A DNA stretch of 64,000 nt, taken from NCBI RefSeq assembly GCF_000350225.1, contig NW_005178809.1, positions 1,004,753 through 1,068,752 on the forward strand, in the 5' to 3' direction. Under the pieces are notes generated by a model. The model was not told the origin of the DNA. It saw only the letters and a list, made by a program, of their open reading frames with translations, and did not search any database. A program made the translations under genes and the position numbers. The stretch is from Chondrus crispus. Lineage: Eukaryota > Rhodophyta > Florideophyceae > Gigartinales > Gigartinaceae. This document shows, in pieces, positions 49,741-59,661 of this stretch; within the stretch, counting starts at the first letter, position 1, and every line of letters starts with the position of its first letter.

Positions 49741-51662
49741 ATGGCAGAAGATGGGAGCGTCGCCAGTCATGAGTCAGGGACGAACTCGGTGAGCGTGTTC
49801 CAACCGATTTCGCATCCTGTCCTACGAAGTGTGGACCCAGTTAAGGTCTCACAATTCTTGAGAGAGCGGGAGCGTTACGAGCTTGAAATCGATGAGAAGA
49901 AGAAGGAAGTTCCAAGCCTGACAAAGGCGACGTACAAAGTATCATTAGATCCGGGACTACTACGCAGAACGCATTTTCTTGGGAGGCTGGACAAGATTGC
50001 TCCAGGGAAAACACTAGATGAGCTGACGTCAGAACATGTCCGTAAATGGCGGAAGAGTCTCGTGGACCGTCCGGAAGGCACTTTTGACCATGCTGTGATC
50101 GAAAAAGCTATGTCTACTGTCAAGGTCCCGATGGACATCGCAGACCCTGAATCGAGGATCTTAGAGTTTGTCAGCGAATTCTTCTCAAAGATGGAGTCCA
50201 TTTGCTATGACAATTTCAAAGATGTCAATCCAAAGAAAACAGTCAAACTCCTTCAATCCAAGCTGTATCCAATGAAATTCAGAGCTGTTATGCAGAGGCG
50301 CTGGATTATCATGAACCACTTCAGAAGGACGTCAAGGCATACGTCGAATTGCTGTGCGAAGAGGCAAAGGCATATGAGAAATACATGACAGAAGACAAAG
50401 AAGGCTGGAAAGGCAAGAAGAATGATGGAATATTGAACAAGACCAACCGCAAGAGAGCCAGAGGAAGAACCTACAATAAGAACCGTCGGAACGAAGAAGG
50501 ATCAGGCTCCGAAAAACAGAAGTACGATCGCCCTTTCTGCCTGAATCCCGTGTGTGCAAAGCAGGGTAAACGCCATTGGACCACAACTGAGTGTGACAAC
50601 ACAACAAAAGAGGAAGCCAAGAAGCTTGTAGAGAAGTACAGAAGAACGAACAAGGGGAAGACTGGTGCGAAGAAGGTCAAGGGACACAATATTGAGGAAA
50701 TGAGCAGAAGTACGCTAGTACGCGCAATGTTTGCGAAAAGTGTCACAAGAATCCTATGCGCCGATGGGGGATCAGACATTAACCTCTTACCGAAAGATCT
50801 ATTAGAAGAGCTCGTAGAAAAGGGCGCAGTACTCAAGGCGTCTACGTTCAACACACCACGCCGATACGGACTTGCAATCGACAACGATGAATCAGGAAAC
50901 ATGGTGTATGTCATGTGTGAAAAGGAAGTGATCCTAAACGTCGAGTTTTTTATTCGTCACGGGTGTTACCTTGAATTGCGAAACACCGCTTGGTATGTTG
51001 CCATGGGAGATGTGTCAGAACCTCTACTCGGACGTCCTACTCTTGAAGCGTTGGAAATCAACACCAAGGAATTACTGGCAGCCGCAGTCGATCGAATGGG
51101 AACATCAGTCGATCTCAGTGCTCTGCTGCCAAGGCAGAATTTTCCTGAGGGAAGGCTGGCCCGAATACTGAGCCAAGGCTTATACCACCAAGACAAAGGC
51201 GTCATGGGCGATGGCTATGACGATGAAGATGAATCTTGGCTGGATCTTGGTCAGGATACCAAGACAGAAATGGACGAAGCCATCAACAAAGCAGTACTGA
51301 GTGCTGCTGAAAACGGAATATTGACTAACGGGCAATCGACAATGAAGAATATGCTCGAAGAATTTCGTGACGTGCTACGAGTGCGTCTGGGAAACGATCC
51401 ACCAGCAAAAGTGGAACGTATGATTGTCGAATTAAAAAAAGGATCTAATCCGGTTGCGGCAAAACCACGAAGGTATGCCCCGGAAGGACGAAAGTTTATG
51501 GATCGTTACGTGGACAGAGTCCTCGAATATGGATTTAGCAATGTCACTACAACAGCGAAATGGATCGCTGCGCCAGTGCTTGTGGCAAAACCATCACCAG
51601 CAAACTTCAGACTAACGTTTGATTACAGACCGGTAAACGCGGTAACGGTACCAATGACATAG
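49741..51662 (+). pseudogene. Gag, protease and start of RT of gypsy I; frameshift and TAG
   Basis: Gag starts MAEDGSVASHESGTNS at 49741. Near 50287 the frame shifts by one base; after it the reading YAEALDYHEPLQKDVKAYVELLCEEAKAYEKY continues naturally. A zinc motif C-x4-C-x6-H-x5-C (FCLNPVCAKQGKRHWTTTEC) follows, then a protease-like ILCADGGSDINLLP. RT begins KFMDRYVDRVLEYG and RLTFDYRPVNAVTVPMT, and stops at TAG 51660-51662. Related elements usually have Trp there (TGG to TAG). The gag break could be a programmed frameshift, but no slippery heptamer is visible. Confidence 0.85.
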
Positions 51663-51665
51663 CCA

Positions 51666-54416
51666 ATGCCCCACATCGATTCGGAACTTTGTGACATGGC
51701 CGGAAGCTTGTTTTTCGCAATAATCGATTTCGCCAGTGGATACTGGCAGCTACCCCTTGCGGAAGAGAGCCAAGAGCTACTGAGCTTTATGAGTTCGGAG
51801 AACATCGTACAGCCTACGCGTTGTACACAAGGCGCAAAAAACGCAGGTGCCAACTTTCAATCGAAAGTAGAACCGCTCTTCACTGACATCAGAGACCACA
51901 TCAAGGCCTGGTTGGATGACTTTGTCTTACACTGTCAAACGGAAGAAGACCTACTCGCAGTTCTGGCTAAGTTTCTCCTCATTTGTCGCGAAGCGAACCT
52001 CAAGATTTCAATCCGGAAGTCCCAGTTTTTTCTGCCACGCGTACGTTGGTGCGGACGAATCATCGACAGTACCGGAGTACAATTCGATCCGAGAATCCTA
52101 AGCCGCCTACAGGGAATTGAGCTGCCCAAATCAGCAGGGGAGTTGTGCGATTATGTGAATTGTCTACAATGGATGTCCTACAGTATCCCGGATTTCCCGA
52201 ATAGAGTTTCACCCCTGAAGGAAGTGTTGGAAGAAGCTTACATGAAGTCAGGCCCAAGAACCAAGAAGTCCATTCAGAAAATTCAGTTAACATCCTTGAC
52301 ATGGGGGGCTAAACACGAAGCGATCTTTCGCGAGTTTCAGGAAGAGCTAAAAAACATGGTAAAGCTTGCACATCGAGATCCGAAGAAGGCAATATGTGTG
52401 TATACAGATGCTTCCGATGCATACTGGGCCGGGGTCGTGACCCAATGTGATAGAACCGAGCTCGACAAAGACATCGAAAATCAGAATCATGAGCCGCTCG
52501 CATTTCTCGGGTCAGCGTTCAAGGGGTCCGAAGAGTGGTGGACAACCTTTGAAAAAGAAGCATACGCGATCTATCAAGTTTTCAAGAAGTTGGACCATCT
52601 CCTTTCGACGGAAGAAGAGATACATCTGTACACAGACCATCGCAATTTGTTGTTTGTGTTTAATCCAGTTGCGCTCGATCCTGCACTCGGTAGGCATGTT
52701 GTCGACAAGGTGCAACGATGGGGTTTGTATCTTTCCAAGTACTCCTACATCATAGAGCACGTCAAGGGCGAGAAGAATGTGATGTCCGACATCATGACTC
52801 GATGGTGTCGAGGGTACCGAGGCAAACGCTTCTCCATCAAACGAGTGACACATGTCCTGCTTGAACAGGATGTTGTTAAGTCCCCTCTGTCCGAAGAATT
52901 CATTTGGCCCGATGCAGCATGTATCAAACAATCTCAACGTGGCCACCGACACGAAGCAGGTGATGAAGTGAAGAAACCTGACGGTATTTGGACGATTCGT
53001 GAGAAGACTTGGATACCAGAGAGGGACGCAGAGCTCCAGTTGAAGATATTGGTAATTGCACACTGCGGCTCGAGCGGGCACCGAGGACGAGACACCACGC
53101 CGAGTAAAGTGAAGGAAAACTTCTGGTGGAAGATGATGGACGAAGACTGCTCCGAGTTTATCGCGTCATGCCTCCACTGCCTTACTGGCAAAACAGGACA
53201 CAAAATCCCACGCCCAATTTCAACTACGATCCACGGCATGAAGCCGAACCACGTCATACATTTTGACTATTTGTACATGGGCCAAGGTATAGGCAACTTG
53301 AAGTACAACTTGATAATCAGGGATGATCTTTCTTCCTACCTCTGGATAATTCCTGCGACGAACGCCGATGCCGAAACCGCTGCAGGCGAGATTGCGAAAT
53401 GGATCCGTGTTTTCACTGTCATGCTAGCATGGGTCAGCGACCAAGGTTCGCATTTCAAGAACCGAGTTATGGAAGAACTTGCAGAAGATCACCGCATCAA
53501 GCACAATTTTGCAGTCGCATATTCCCCTTGGGTCAATGGCACTGTGGAAAACTGTATGAAACACATACAAGCAGCATACCGATGCCTGCAGTCAGAATTG
53601 AAATTAGGCCCGCAGGATTGGCCACTTGTCATGGGAATGATACAGACTGCATTGAATGAGGCACCCCTTCGTCGGCTTGGATCGAGGGAAGACGGTACAT
53701 TTCGCACGCCTCTAGAAGTCATGACAGGAATCAAACCTACTCGCGCAATGTTACACACGACCCAAATTGACGAAGAGCAGCGCAAGGGAAAGAGCATCGA
53801 GAAGATTCGGGCTCTGCAATTGCTGGATGTTGAAAGTTTGCAGGATGCATTTGACGGAATGCACAAAGATGTGGAGCAGCGCGTACAGGCGAATCGTGCA
53901 AAGCAAATCAAGTGGCACAATAAGAAGACGCAGTCGGTAACACCAAACTTTCTGGTAGGGGATTTTGTGTTGGTTCGAAGGGCTCAAGACAAGGGTCATA
54001 AGCAGAGTTTTCGCTGGATTGGTCCGCGCCGCATCGTGAAAGTTGTTGGCCAGTTGGTGTACGATGTCGAGAACTTGCTTTCGAAAAAGATAGAACGCGT
54101 CCATGCAGCCCGAATTATACTGTATCGCTCGGACATGGATGGAAAGGAAGTCTCTCCGGAGTTGCTCGAACATGCAGAGCACACTGAAAGGAAATATGAA
54201 TTAGTCGATGCGCTAGTCGACATTTCCGGCAACAGTAAGAATGGTATATTTGTTCAGGTGAAATGGGCTGGCTTACCAGACAAAGAGGATTGCACTTGGC
54301 AGTCCTTGGAAGAGCTACATGAGGATGTGCCTGATCAGGTTGAGGCTTTCTTGCAAAAGACGGGAAAGAATCGTGTGGCGAAACAGGCAAGGGATGTCCT
54401 CGGGCTGAACAACTGA
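51666..54416 (+). CDS. pol: RT, RNase H, integrase and chromodomain of gypsy I
   Basis: 916 codons in the same frame as the upstream RT start, beyond the TAG. RT: FFAIIDFASGYWQLPL; catalytic box W-L-D-D (KAWLDDFVLH) where most gypsy elements have F/Y-x-D-D. RNase H: VYTDASDAYWAG, FEKEAYAIYQVF, LYTDHRNLLFVF. Integrase zinc region H...H...C-x2-C (SGHRGRD...CLHCLTG); core with HFDYLYMG, VSDQGSHFKN and YSPWVNGTVEN. Chromodomain near the end (FVQVKWAGLPDKEDCTWQSLEEL). The W-L-D-D box and this domain order recall a gypsy lineage seen in oomycetes and other protists; this is from memory, not a search. Confidence 0.9.
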   Translation: MPHIDSELCDMAGSLFFAIIDFASGYWQLPLAEESQELLSFMSSENIVQPTRCTQGAKNAGANFQSKVEPLFTDIRDHIKAWLDDFVLHCQTEEDLLAVLAKFLLICREANLKISIRKSQFFLPRVRWCGRIIDSTGVQFDPRILSRLQGIELPKSAGELCDYVNCLQWMSYSIPDFPNRVSPLKEVLEEAYMKSGPRTKKSIQKIQLTSLTWGAKHEAIFREFQEELKNMVKLAHRDPKKAICVYTDASDAYWAGVVTQCDRTELDKDIENQNHEPLAFLGSAFKGSEEWWTTFEKEAYAIYQVFKKLDHLLSTEEEIHLYTDHRNLLFVFNPVALDPALGRHVVDKVQRWGLYLSKYSYIIEHVKGEKNVMSDIMTRWCRGYRGKRFSIKRVTHVLLEQDVVKSPLSEEFIWPDAACIKQSQRGHRHEAGDEVKKPDGIWTIREKTWIPERDAELQLKILVIAHCGSSGHRGRDTTPSKVKENFWWKMMDEDCSEFIASCLHCLTGKTGHKIPRPISTTIHGMKPNHVIHFDYLYMGQGIGNLKYNLIIRDDLSSYLWIIPATNADAETAAGEIAKWIRVFTVMLAWVSDQGSHFKNRVMEELAEDHRIKHNFAVAYSPWVNGTVENCMKHIQAAYRCLQSELKLGPQDWPLVMGMIQTALNEAPLRRLGSREDGTFRTPLEVMTGIKPTRAMLHTTQIDEEQRKGKSIEKIRALQLLDVESLQDAFDGMHKDVEQRVQANRAKQIKWHNKKTQSVTPNFLVGDFVLVRRAQDKGHKQSFRWIGPRRIVKVVGQLVYDVENLLSKKIERVHAARIILYRSDMDGKEVSPELLEHAEHTERKYELVDALVDISGNSKNGIFVQVKWAGLPDKEDCTWQSLEELHEDVPDQVEAFLQKTGKNRVAKQARDVLGLNN

Positions 54417-54445
54417 TGCCTTACCTTCAGCAAGCCATGGGGCGG

Positions 54446-54810
54446 TGTAGCCACTTTCGCCTTGACGTGTGGGTTGGAATGGCGACAAGGATGGCTGATA
54501 AGCATCCGCATTAAGATAGAATTATTACGGCGTACAGAACGGTGTGATATCGGGATGTACACACAAGTTGATCATGGAGCTGACTAGAATTTGCAGTGCT
54601 ACCAAAAAGGGAAGCACTCTGTTAGCGCCTTGTAGCTGACATGAAATTGTGGTGCGACTGAGAATAGAACGCGCCGGCGAAGGCTCAGTGCGACTTCTTA
54701 TAAGCTCACTGAAGCCGCGGAAAGGTCGGGGGAAAAGGAGGTCACCGGCGGTAAACCAATCTTTGCTTTGTTTCAACTTTCGTTCTTGCTTTGACGCTGT
54801 AGCGTCTAAA
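54446..54810 (+). repeat. 3' LTR of gypsy I
   Basis: 365 bp, TGTAGCCAC...GCGTCTAAA, with only a handful of substitutions relative to the 5' LTR, so insertion is recent. Confidence 0.93.
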
Positions 54811-54814
54811 GGAT

Positions 54815-55131
54815 GTGAAACTGGTGGAAAACTCACATGCCCCAGTTTTCGGTATGCTGTGAGTTTCGCCAAACGGGTTGTCTGAAAACCCTGCATTTAG
54901 AAAATCCGAGCAAACACGCCGCCAAAACATGCGTTTTCGTGACTTCACGGACAACCTTACTAAATCGAAACTGTCTAAATTCAGTTTGGGCAAATGCACT
55001 CTCCTGTAACTTAAATTGCATGATGCTGTTGATACAATCGTGTCATTCGTCAAGATTAGATGCACTGTACAAGGTTTCCATACAAGGCTTCCATACAAGG
55101 CCTCTTTGTCCCACAAGACTTCGTTGGGGGG
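54815..55131. repeat. S2 host segment, unit 3, right part, and a short unique stretch
   Basis: 54815-55030 matches S2 unit 2, including the empty TRIM target. 55031-55131 is not repeated elsewhere here; it holds a small direct repeat (TTCCATACAAGG, about 55077 and 55089) and ends in six G, used as target by element E. Confidence 0.75.
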
Positions 55132-55274
55132 TGTAATGATAACCATACATGCACACACGTGCACACGTAATACAGGGCTCACAACGCCGCACAGACGACG
55201 GCGCTAGGTCGCTAGTCTTAAGGGAATGAGTGAGAGTGAGGGAAGTAAATGAGAGTCATCGTCTCGTCACCACA
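55132..55274 (+). repeat. 5' LTR of copia element E
   Basis: 143 bp, TGTAATGATAACCATACATG...CACCACA. Base 13 (C) agrees with the upstream head copy at 59625, not with the 3' LTR body (T). Confidence 0.95.
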
Positions 55275-55286
55275 GGTTATGGACCC
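55275..55286 (+). promoter_or_regulatory. Primer-binding site of element E
   Basis: GGTTATGGACCC abuts the 5' LTR. Its ATG (55279) starts gag as MDPTQKPLQ. Confidence 0.88.
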
Positions 55287-56220
55287 TACGCAAAAGCCAC
55301 TGCAGATCGATCAACAAAAAAAGGTGCAACAACCCCGACGATCAACCAGGCAGCGACACAAGCCACCAACACAAGCCACCCACCCTGGCAACCTGGAATA
55401 TCGCCCTGCAAACCCCACAACACCCACATCACCACTCAAGAGCCGCCCTCCTCCGCCCCCGCCCGCAGACAATAGAAACAACCCCACAGCCATGGCAGAT
55501 GAAGACCACAACGACACCCGGTTCCATGGACGACTGCCGACCCTCGAGTCCAATGGGGACAACTTCCCCATATGGAAGCAAGCGCTAATGGACATGGCAC
55601 TGATCAATGACATGGAAAACCTGCTGAACCATGCCTACCCTACACCCGATCAGGACAGCCCCATGTATGCCAAGTACAGGAGACAGAGTGCAATACTCCG
55701 CATGGCCATCAACAACTCACTGCCTGCAGACTTCGCAGCAACAGCGGACATGGAACTGGGCGCTTCCCCGCTTGAAATCACACAAGTCATCACCGAACAC
55801 TTCACTGACAGGACGACTACAGCTCACCTACTGTTAAAACAAGAAGCAACTAACACAAAGCTTACACCCAGCACCACACTTGATGAATACATGACCAAGC
55901 ACAGGGCGATACACACAAGAATGAAGCTAGCCCAATACCCCAACATCACAACTGGAGAAGAAGTAACAGTACACTTCATCATCCAAGGCCTAGCATCACA
56001 TCCCACATACAAACACTTGCAAGATATGTGGATCGAAACGGACACTGTGCCCAACACAATTCACAACATCGGGCAACGACTCAAAGCGGTGCACGCAAGG
56101 AGCTTGGAAAAAGTCAGCCAAAAACCTGAACAGCCACACGGCACCCAACCCCAAGCATCGAGACGCCCCCGCGGACGAACAACTAGATGGAGAGGGGCCA
56201 CACGACCCAAATGGCAATGA
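55279..56220 (+). CDS. gag: Gag of copia element E
   Basis: 313 residues from the primer-site ATG. The N-terminal MDPTQKPLQ...RRSTRQRHKPPTQ parallels MVPNRKPTLQ...RRSSQRL of element C, which supports this start. Pro-rich stretch (RPPPPPPADN), then the copia Gag core: FHGRLPTLESNGDNFPIWKQAL, ILRMAINNSLPADFA, TTTAHLLLKQEA, LDEYMTKHRAIHTRMKLAQYP, VTVHFIIQGLASHPTYKHL. It ends in a basic RNA-binding tail (ASRRPRGRTTRWRGATRPKWQ) and TGA. The frame stays open past the TGA (TYWNPVPPAPYMLPYPQF), where a longer Gag with its zinc region would continue. Confidence 0.85.
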   Translation: MDPTQKPLQIDQQKKVQQPRRSTRQRHKPPTQATHPGNLEYRPANPTTPTSPLKSRPPPPPPADNRNNPTAMADEDHNDTRFHGRLPTLESNGDNFPIWKQALMDMALINDMENLLNHAYPTPDQDSPMYAKYRRQSAILRMAINNSLPADFAATADMELGASPLEITQVITEHFTDRTTTAHLLLKQEATNTKLTPSTTLDEYMTKHRAIHTRMKLAQYPNITTGEEVTVHFIIQGLASHPTYKHLQDMWIETDTVPNTIHNIGQRLKAVHARSLEKVSQKPEQPHGTQPQASRRPRGRTTRWRGATRPKWQ

Positions 56221-56253
56221 ACATACTGGAACCCAGTACCGCCCGCACCGTAT

Positions 56254-56934
56254 ATGCTACCATACCCCCAGTTCATGACACAGCAGCCACCAAACCAAAA
56301 ATGGACCAAAGAGAGAGGCATGAAAAAGAAGCAAACACACGGTTACACAGCAAACCTCCACGAGGAGACAACAGAGGCAGAACACATGTACGACGAGCAG
56401 GGAGACACAAACTGCCACGACATGGACGGTAGGAAATTTGCACTCGATTCGGGAGCCCACCCCTCCCACATCCGCAAACCAACAAAAGGCATGAAACCCC
56501 TGACCAGAAAAATCCGCACTAACACGGCAACATCAACTACACCCCCCGCGACGCACCACGGTACTCTTCAGATCCAGACGACGAGCAACAAATGGCTTAA
56601 GCTACCCACCATTGCCAACCCACATATCAAGACCAACCTATTGTCAGTCCATGACATAGCAATGGGGAGCTGTGATATTCTACCCCCACACAGCCCGTGT
56701 ACTCGACATGAGCCACAGCCCACCAAAAGTAGTAGCTACAGCATCATTTCGCCAAGGCTTATACACGCTCGACGTGGCCAATCCTCAACCACAAGCAACC
56801 ACAGTTCGAGCAATACCGCAGCCACGCAAAGCAGCTCGCAAGACACCACAAACACGCGTAACCACCACCAGACGGGGATCCCCTGCCCACAAATCAAAAT
56901 CTCAGCCAAGATTACAAACCCCGAACGCGCATAA
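56254..56934 (+). pseudogene. Protease region of copia element E
   Basis: Same frame as gag, beyond the TGA. Contains a Cys/His cluster (EHMYDEQGDTNCHDMDG) and the protease active site FALDSGAHPSHI with normal D-S-G. After NLLSVHDIA the true reading continues in the next frame (GAVIFYPHTARVLD), so a one-base change near 56660 separates protease from integrase. Confidence 0.75.
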
Positions 56935-59629
56935 AAAATTTGCCCCCATGCACAAGCAGCACAACCCTGCCCCCTCACCCCCTGACACTGTCAACGCGCG
57001 CACGCAGCACGAACACCACCATTGGCACATGGTATTCAATCATGTGCGACCATCCACCATACAACAAATGGCTAGGAGAAAACTAATACCGAACCTCCCA
57101 GCCTCACTGGCCAACACCCCCCCTAAAATCACGTGCACAAGCTGTGCAGCAGCTAAACCCCAACCAGCACAACACAAACGGAAAGATCATAACTATGGCA
57201 CAGGGGAAGCACTCAGTAGTGACATCTGCGGCCTTTTCACCACCCCATCACGGCAAGGAAACAAATATTTCATGACAATGATTGACACAAACTCACGGTA
57301 TCTCATACTCACCTTCCTCAAAACAAGGGATGAAACCGCAAACCAAATGGACAACGTCCTAAAGCACATGCAACAGCAAAAACCCCACACATCAAGGAGA
57401 GTACACACAGATAACGCGAAAGAGTATCTATCGGCAATGACAAAAACAGTATACAGTACAAATGGTGTACAACACACGACCACTGTACCGTATTCACCAC
57501 AGGAAAATGGCATAGCCGAACGCATCAATAGAACTATACTCAACGCAGCACGCGCCGCATTACACCACAGTGGACTCCCCACCGATCACTGGGAAGATGC
57601 AATCAAGGATGCAGCATTCAAGTACAATAACACGCTCCACCTCGGCATCGGAAAAATCCCATCCACAGTCTGGCTCGGATACAAGCCGCAAGTACCACAA
57701 TACCTAATCTTCGGGCAGTTAGGCCATATCCCCAATATCATGGGCAAAGCAAAAATGCACAAGCTGCAGAAAAGAGCCCTCACGGTAAGATACCTGTATG
57801 CAACTGACCAGAAACACATCATGGTCATGAGCACAGAGGACAACACAACCAGACGTGTCAGAACAGTGGATTTCAACATCTACCACAGAGACCGCGACCC
57901 CAACAACCAAAGTTACGCGGCATTCAAGGCATTCACACCCAAGCCAACACCTTCGAAAATAACCAACACCACCCCTGCCCCCATGCATCACGGGCAAGCC
58001 AAAAAATACCCGGATGCAAAACAGTGGGCGCAAGCTCACAACACAGAGCTCAGAAACCTTGACCAAAACAAGGTCATCACGTGGCTCCCCCACCACAAAA
58101 TTCCCACAGCGGCCAAACCCATCCCGCTAACGATGGGGTACCGCTATAAGAGAAACGGCAAAGGGGAGATCACAGAAAGGAAAGCAAGGTGCTCAGCAAG
58201 AGGAGACAAAATGGTCCCCAATGTCCACTTCGACCCCGAAAAAACCACGACGTACATGGCCGACAAAACCACGGTACGACTCCTATTCGCCATAGCAGCA
58301 GCGTTTAACATGCACATAGCCCACATAGACATAAAAGCCGCATACCTGCACGAAAAGTTTGAACACTCAGGCAGCGAGCAAGTGTATGTCCGCCAACACC
58401 CAAGGTTCGACGGCACGTACACTCATGAACACAAGGTGGGCAAGCTCAACAAGAACATATACGGCACACCGGGAGCGGGACACACCTACCTCAACGCTGT
58501 ATTCAAACTACTCAAAAAGAACAAGTTCATCCAATCTGAAGCTGACATGTGCCTCTTCCACAAAAAAGACAAAAACCACACAATAATAATCTCCATCAGC
58601 ATGGATGATTTTACAATCATAAGCACATCACAAAAACTACAGAAAGAGTTTGCCGCGATCCTGGCCACGGCCTATAACATCAAACAGCTGGGCGAACCAA
58701 GCCAGCTCCTAGGCTGGACCGTCAAGCGCATGAAAGACGGCTCCATACATGCATCACAGCCAACTGCGATACAGTACGTTGTCAACAAAGCAGAAATGAG
58801 CAAGTGCAACAGCAAACCAACGCCATACAATGACAAAACAAAGCTGAATGGCCCGGTTCCCGAAGACGAACCCATGCCCCATGTCACCAAAATATACCAA
58901 CAGCTGCTTGGTGACATACGATACATTGCCGACTCAACGCGACCAGACATATACTTTGTCGCAAACCGATTATCTGTGGCGGCAAAAAACCCAACGACAC
59001 GGCACTGGAATGCCCTCAAGCGCCTCATCAGATATCTTAAACACACCCAAACGCATGGAATCAGATTTGCAGCAGGAAAACATAGAATGCAAACGCACTG
59101 TATCCCCAACCTCCTCGAAACATACAGTGATGCGGACTTTGCCGCAGACGTCACAGACCGTAAATCCATGTCGGGCATGATCCACACATACCACGGCTCC
59201 CCTGTCTGCTGGGGCTCAATCAAGCAATCCATCACGGCACTGTCGACATGCGAAGCAGAATATATTGCCGCAACATCGGCAGCACAACAAACAACGTGGA
59301 TAAGAAGATTGCTCAAAGACATCGGAATGTTATCACAGAAAGCCACACCCTTTCAAATAGACAACCAATCCGCAATACGCGTGGCCAAGAACAGCGGACC
59401 CACGAAACGAAGAAAATTCATTGACCTCCGGCATCACTACCTCACCCACCAGACCAGAGCAAAAACGATCAGTATACGACACATACAGTCACAAGACATG
59501 CTTGCCGATATACTCACAAAGCCGCTAACACCGAAACCATTCACACACTTAAAAACCAAACTGCAAGTGTGTGACCCCCCGACCCCGCACCAAACAAAGG
59601 ATCGTGCCACAGCGACGGGGGGAGTGTAA
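56672..59629 (+). CDS. pol: Integrase, RT and RNase H of copia element E
   Basis: 985 uninterrupted codons. Integrase zinc region HHWHMVFNHVR...CTSCAAAK; core LSSDICGLF, HTDNAKEYLS, PQENGIAERIN. RT: WLPHHKIP, MGYRYKRNGKGEITERKAR, HIDIKAAYLHEKF, catalytic box IISISMDDFTII, so S-M-D-D replaces Y-V-D-D with both aspartates kept. RNase H: TYSDADFAADVTDRKS, LSTCEAEYIAATSAAQQ, IDNQSAIRVAKNSGPTKRRK, DMLADILTKPL. All catalytic acids seen here are present, so this is the candidate supplier of enzyme for the TRIM. Stop 59627-59629; the purine motif follows at once. Confidence 0.93.
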   Translation: MIFYPHTARVLDMSHSPPKVVATASFRQGLYTLDVANPQPQATTVRAIPQPRKAARKTPQTRVTTTRRGSPAHKSKSQPRLQTPNAHKKFAPMHKQHNPAPSPPDTVNARTQHEHHHWHMVFNHVRPSTIQQMARRKLIPNLPASLANTPPKITCTSCAAAKPQPAQHKRKDHNYGTGEALSSDICGLFTTPSRQGNKYFMTMIDTNSRYLILTFLKTRDETANQMDNVLKHMQQQKPHTSRRVHTDNAKEYLSAMTKTVYSTNGVQHTTTVPYSPQENGIAERINRTILNAARAALHHSGLPTDHWEDAIKDAAFKYNNTLHLGIGKIPSTVWLGYKPQVPQYLIFGQLGHIPNIMGKAKMHKLQKRALTVRYLYATDQKHIMVMSTEDNTTRRVRTVDFNIYHRDRDPNNQSYAAFKAFTPKPTPSKITNTTPAPMHHGQAKKYPDAKQWAQAHNTELRNLDQNKVITWLPHHKIPTAAKPIPLTMGYRYKRNGKGEITERKARCSARGDKMVPNVHFDPEKTTTYMADKTTVRLLFAIAAAFNMHIAHIDIKAAYLHEKFEHSGSEQVYVRQHPRFDGTYTHEHKVGKLNKNIYGTPGAGHTYLNAVFKLLKKNKFIQSEADMCLFHKKDKNHTIIISISMDDFTIISTSQKLQKEFAAILATAYNIKQLGEPSQLLGWTVKRMKDGSIHASQPTAIQYVVNKAEMSKCNSKPTPYNDKTKLNGPVPEDEPMPHVTKIYQQLLGDIRYIADSTRPDIYFVANRLSVAAKNPTTRHWNALKRLIRYLKHTQTHGIRFAAGKHRMQTHCIPNLLETYSDADFAADVTDRKSMSGMIHTYHGSPVCWGSIKQSITALSTCEAEYIAATSAAQQTTWIRRLLKDIGMLSQKATPFQIDNQSAIRVAKNSGPTKRRKFIDLRHHYLTHQTRAKTISIRHIQSQDMLADILTKPLTPKPFTHLKTKLQVCDPPTPHQTKDRATATGGV

Positions 59630-59661
59630 TGATAACCATAACAACGAAGTCGCTATGGCAC
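59604..59661 (+). promoter_or_regulatory. Hairpin around the purine motif and upstream LTR-head copy of element E
   Basis: GTGCCACAGCGAC (59604-59616) pairs with GTCGCTATGGCAC (59649-59661) at 12 of 13 positions, loop 32 nt. The loop holds GGGGGGAG and TGTAATGATAACC. The 5' arm lies within the last codons of pol. Confidence 0.78.

Larger units (their letters stand above)
49315..54810 (+). mobile_element. Chromodomain gypsy element I, nearly intact
   Basis: 365-bp LTRs at both ends; 4-bp target duplication GGAT at 49311-49314 and 54811-54814. The empty site is at 14873-14880 (GGCGGATGTGAAAC). Gag, protease, RT, RNase H, integrase and a chromodomain follow each other. It is broken by one frameshift in gag and one TAG in RT. 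Confidence 0.93.

Noticed and set aside
50260..50360. Programmed gag frameshift in gypsy I
   Set aside because: No slippery heptamer seen and the break lies within Gag, before its zinc motif.
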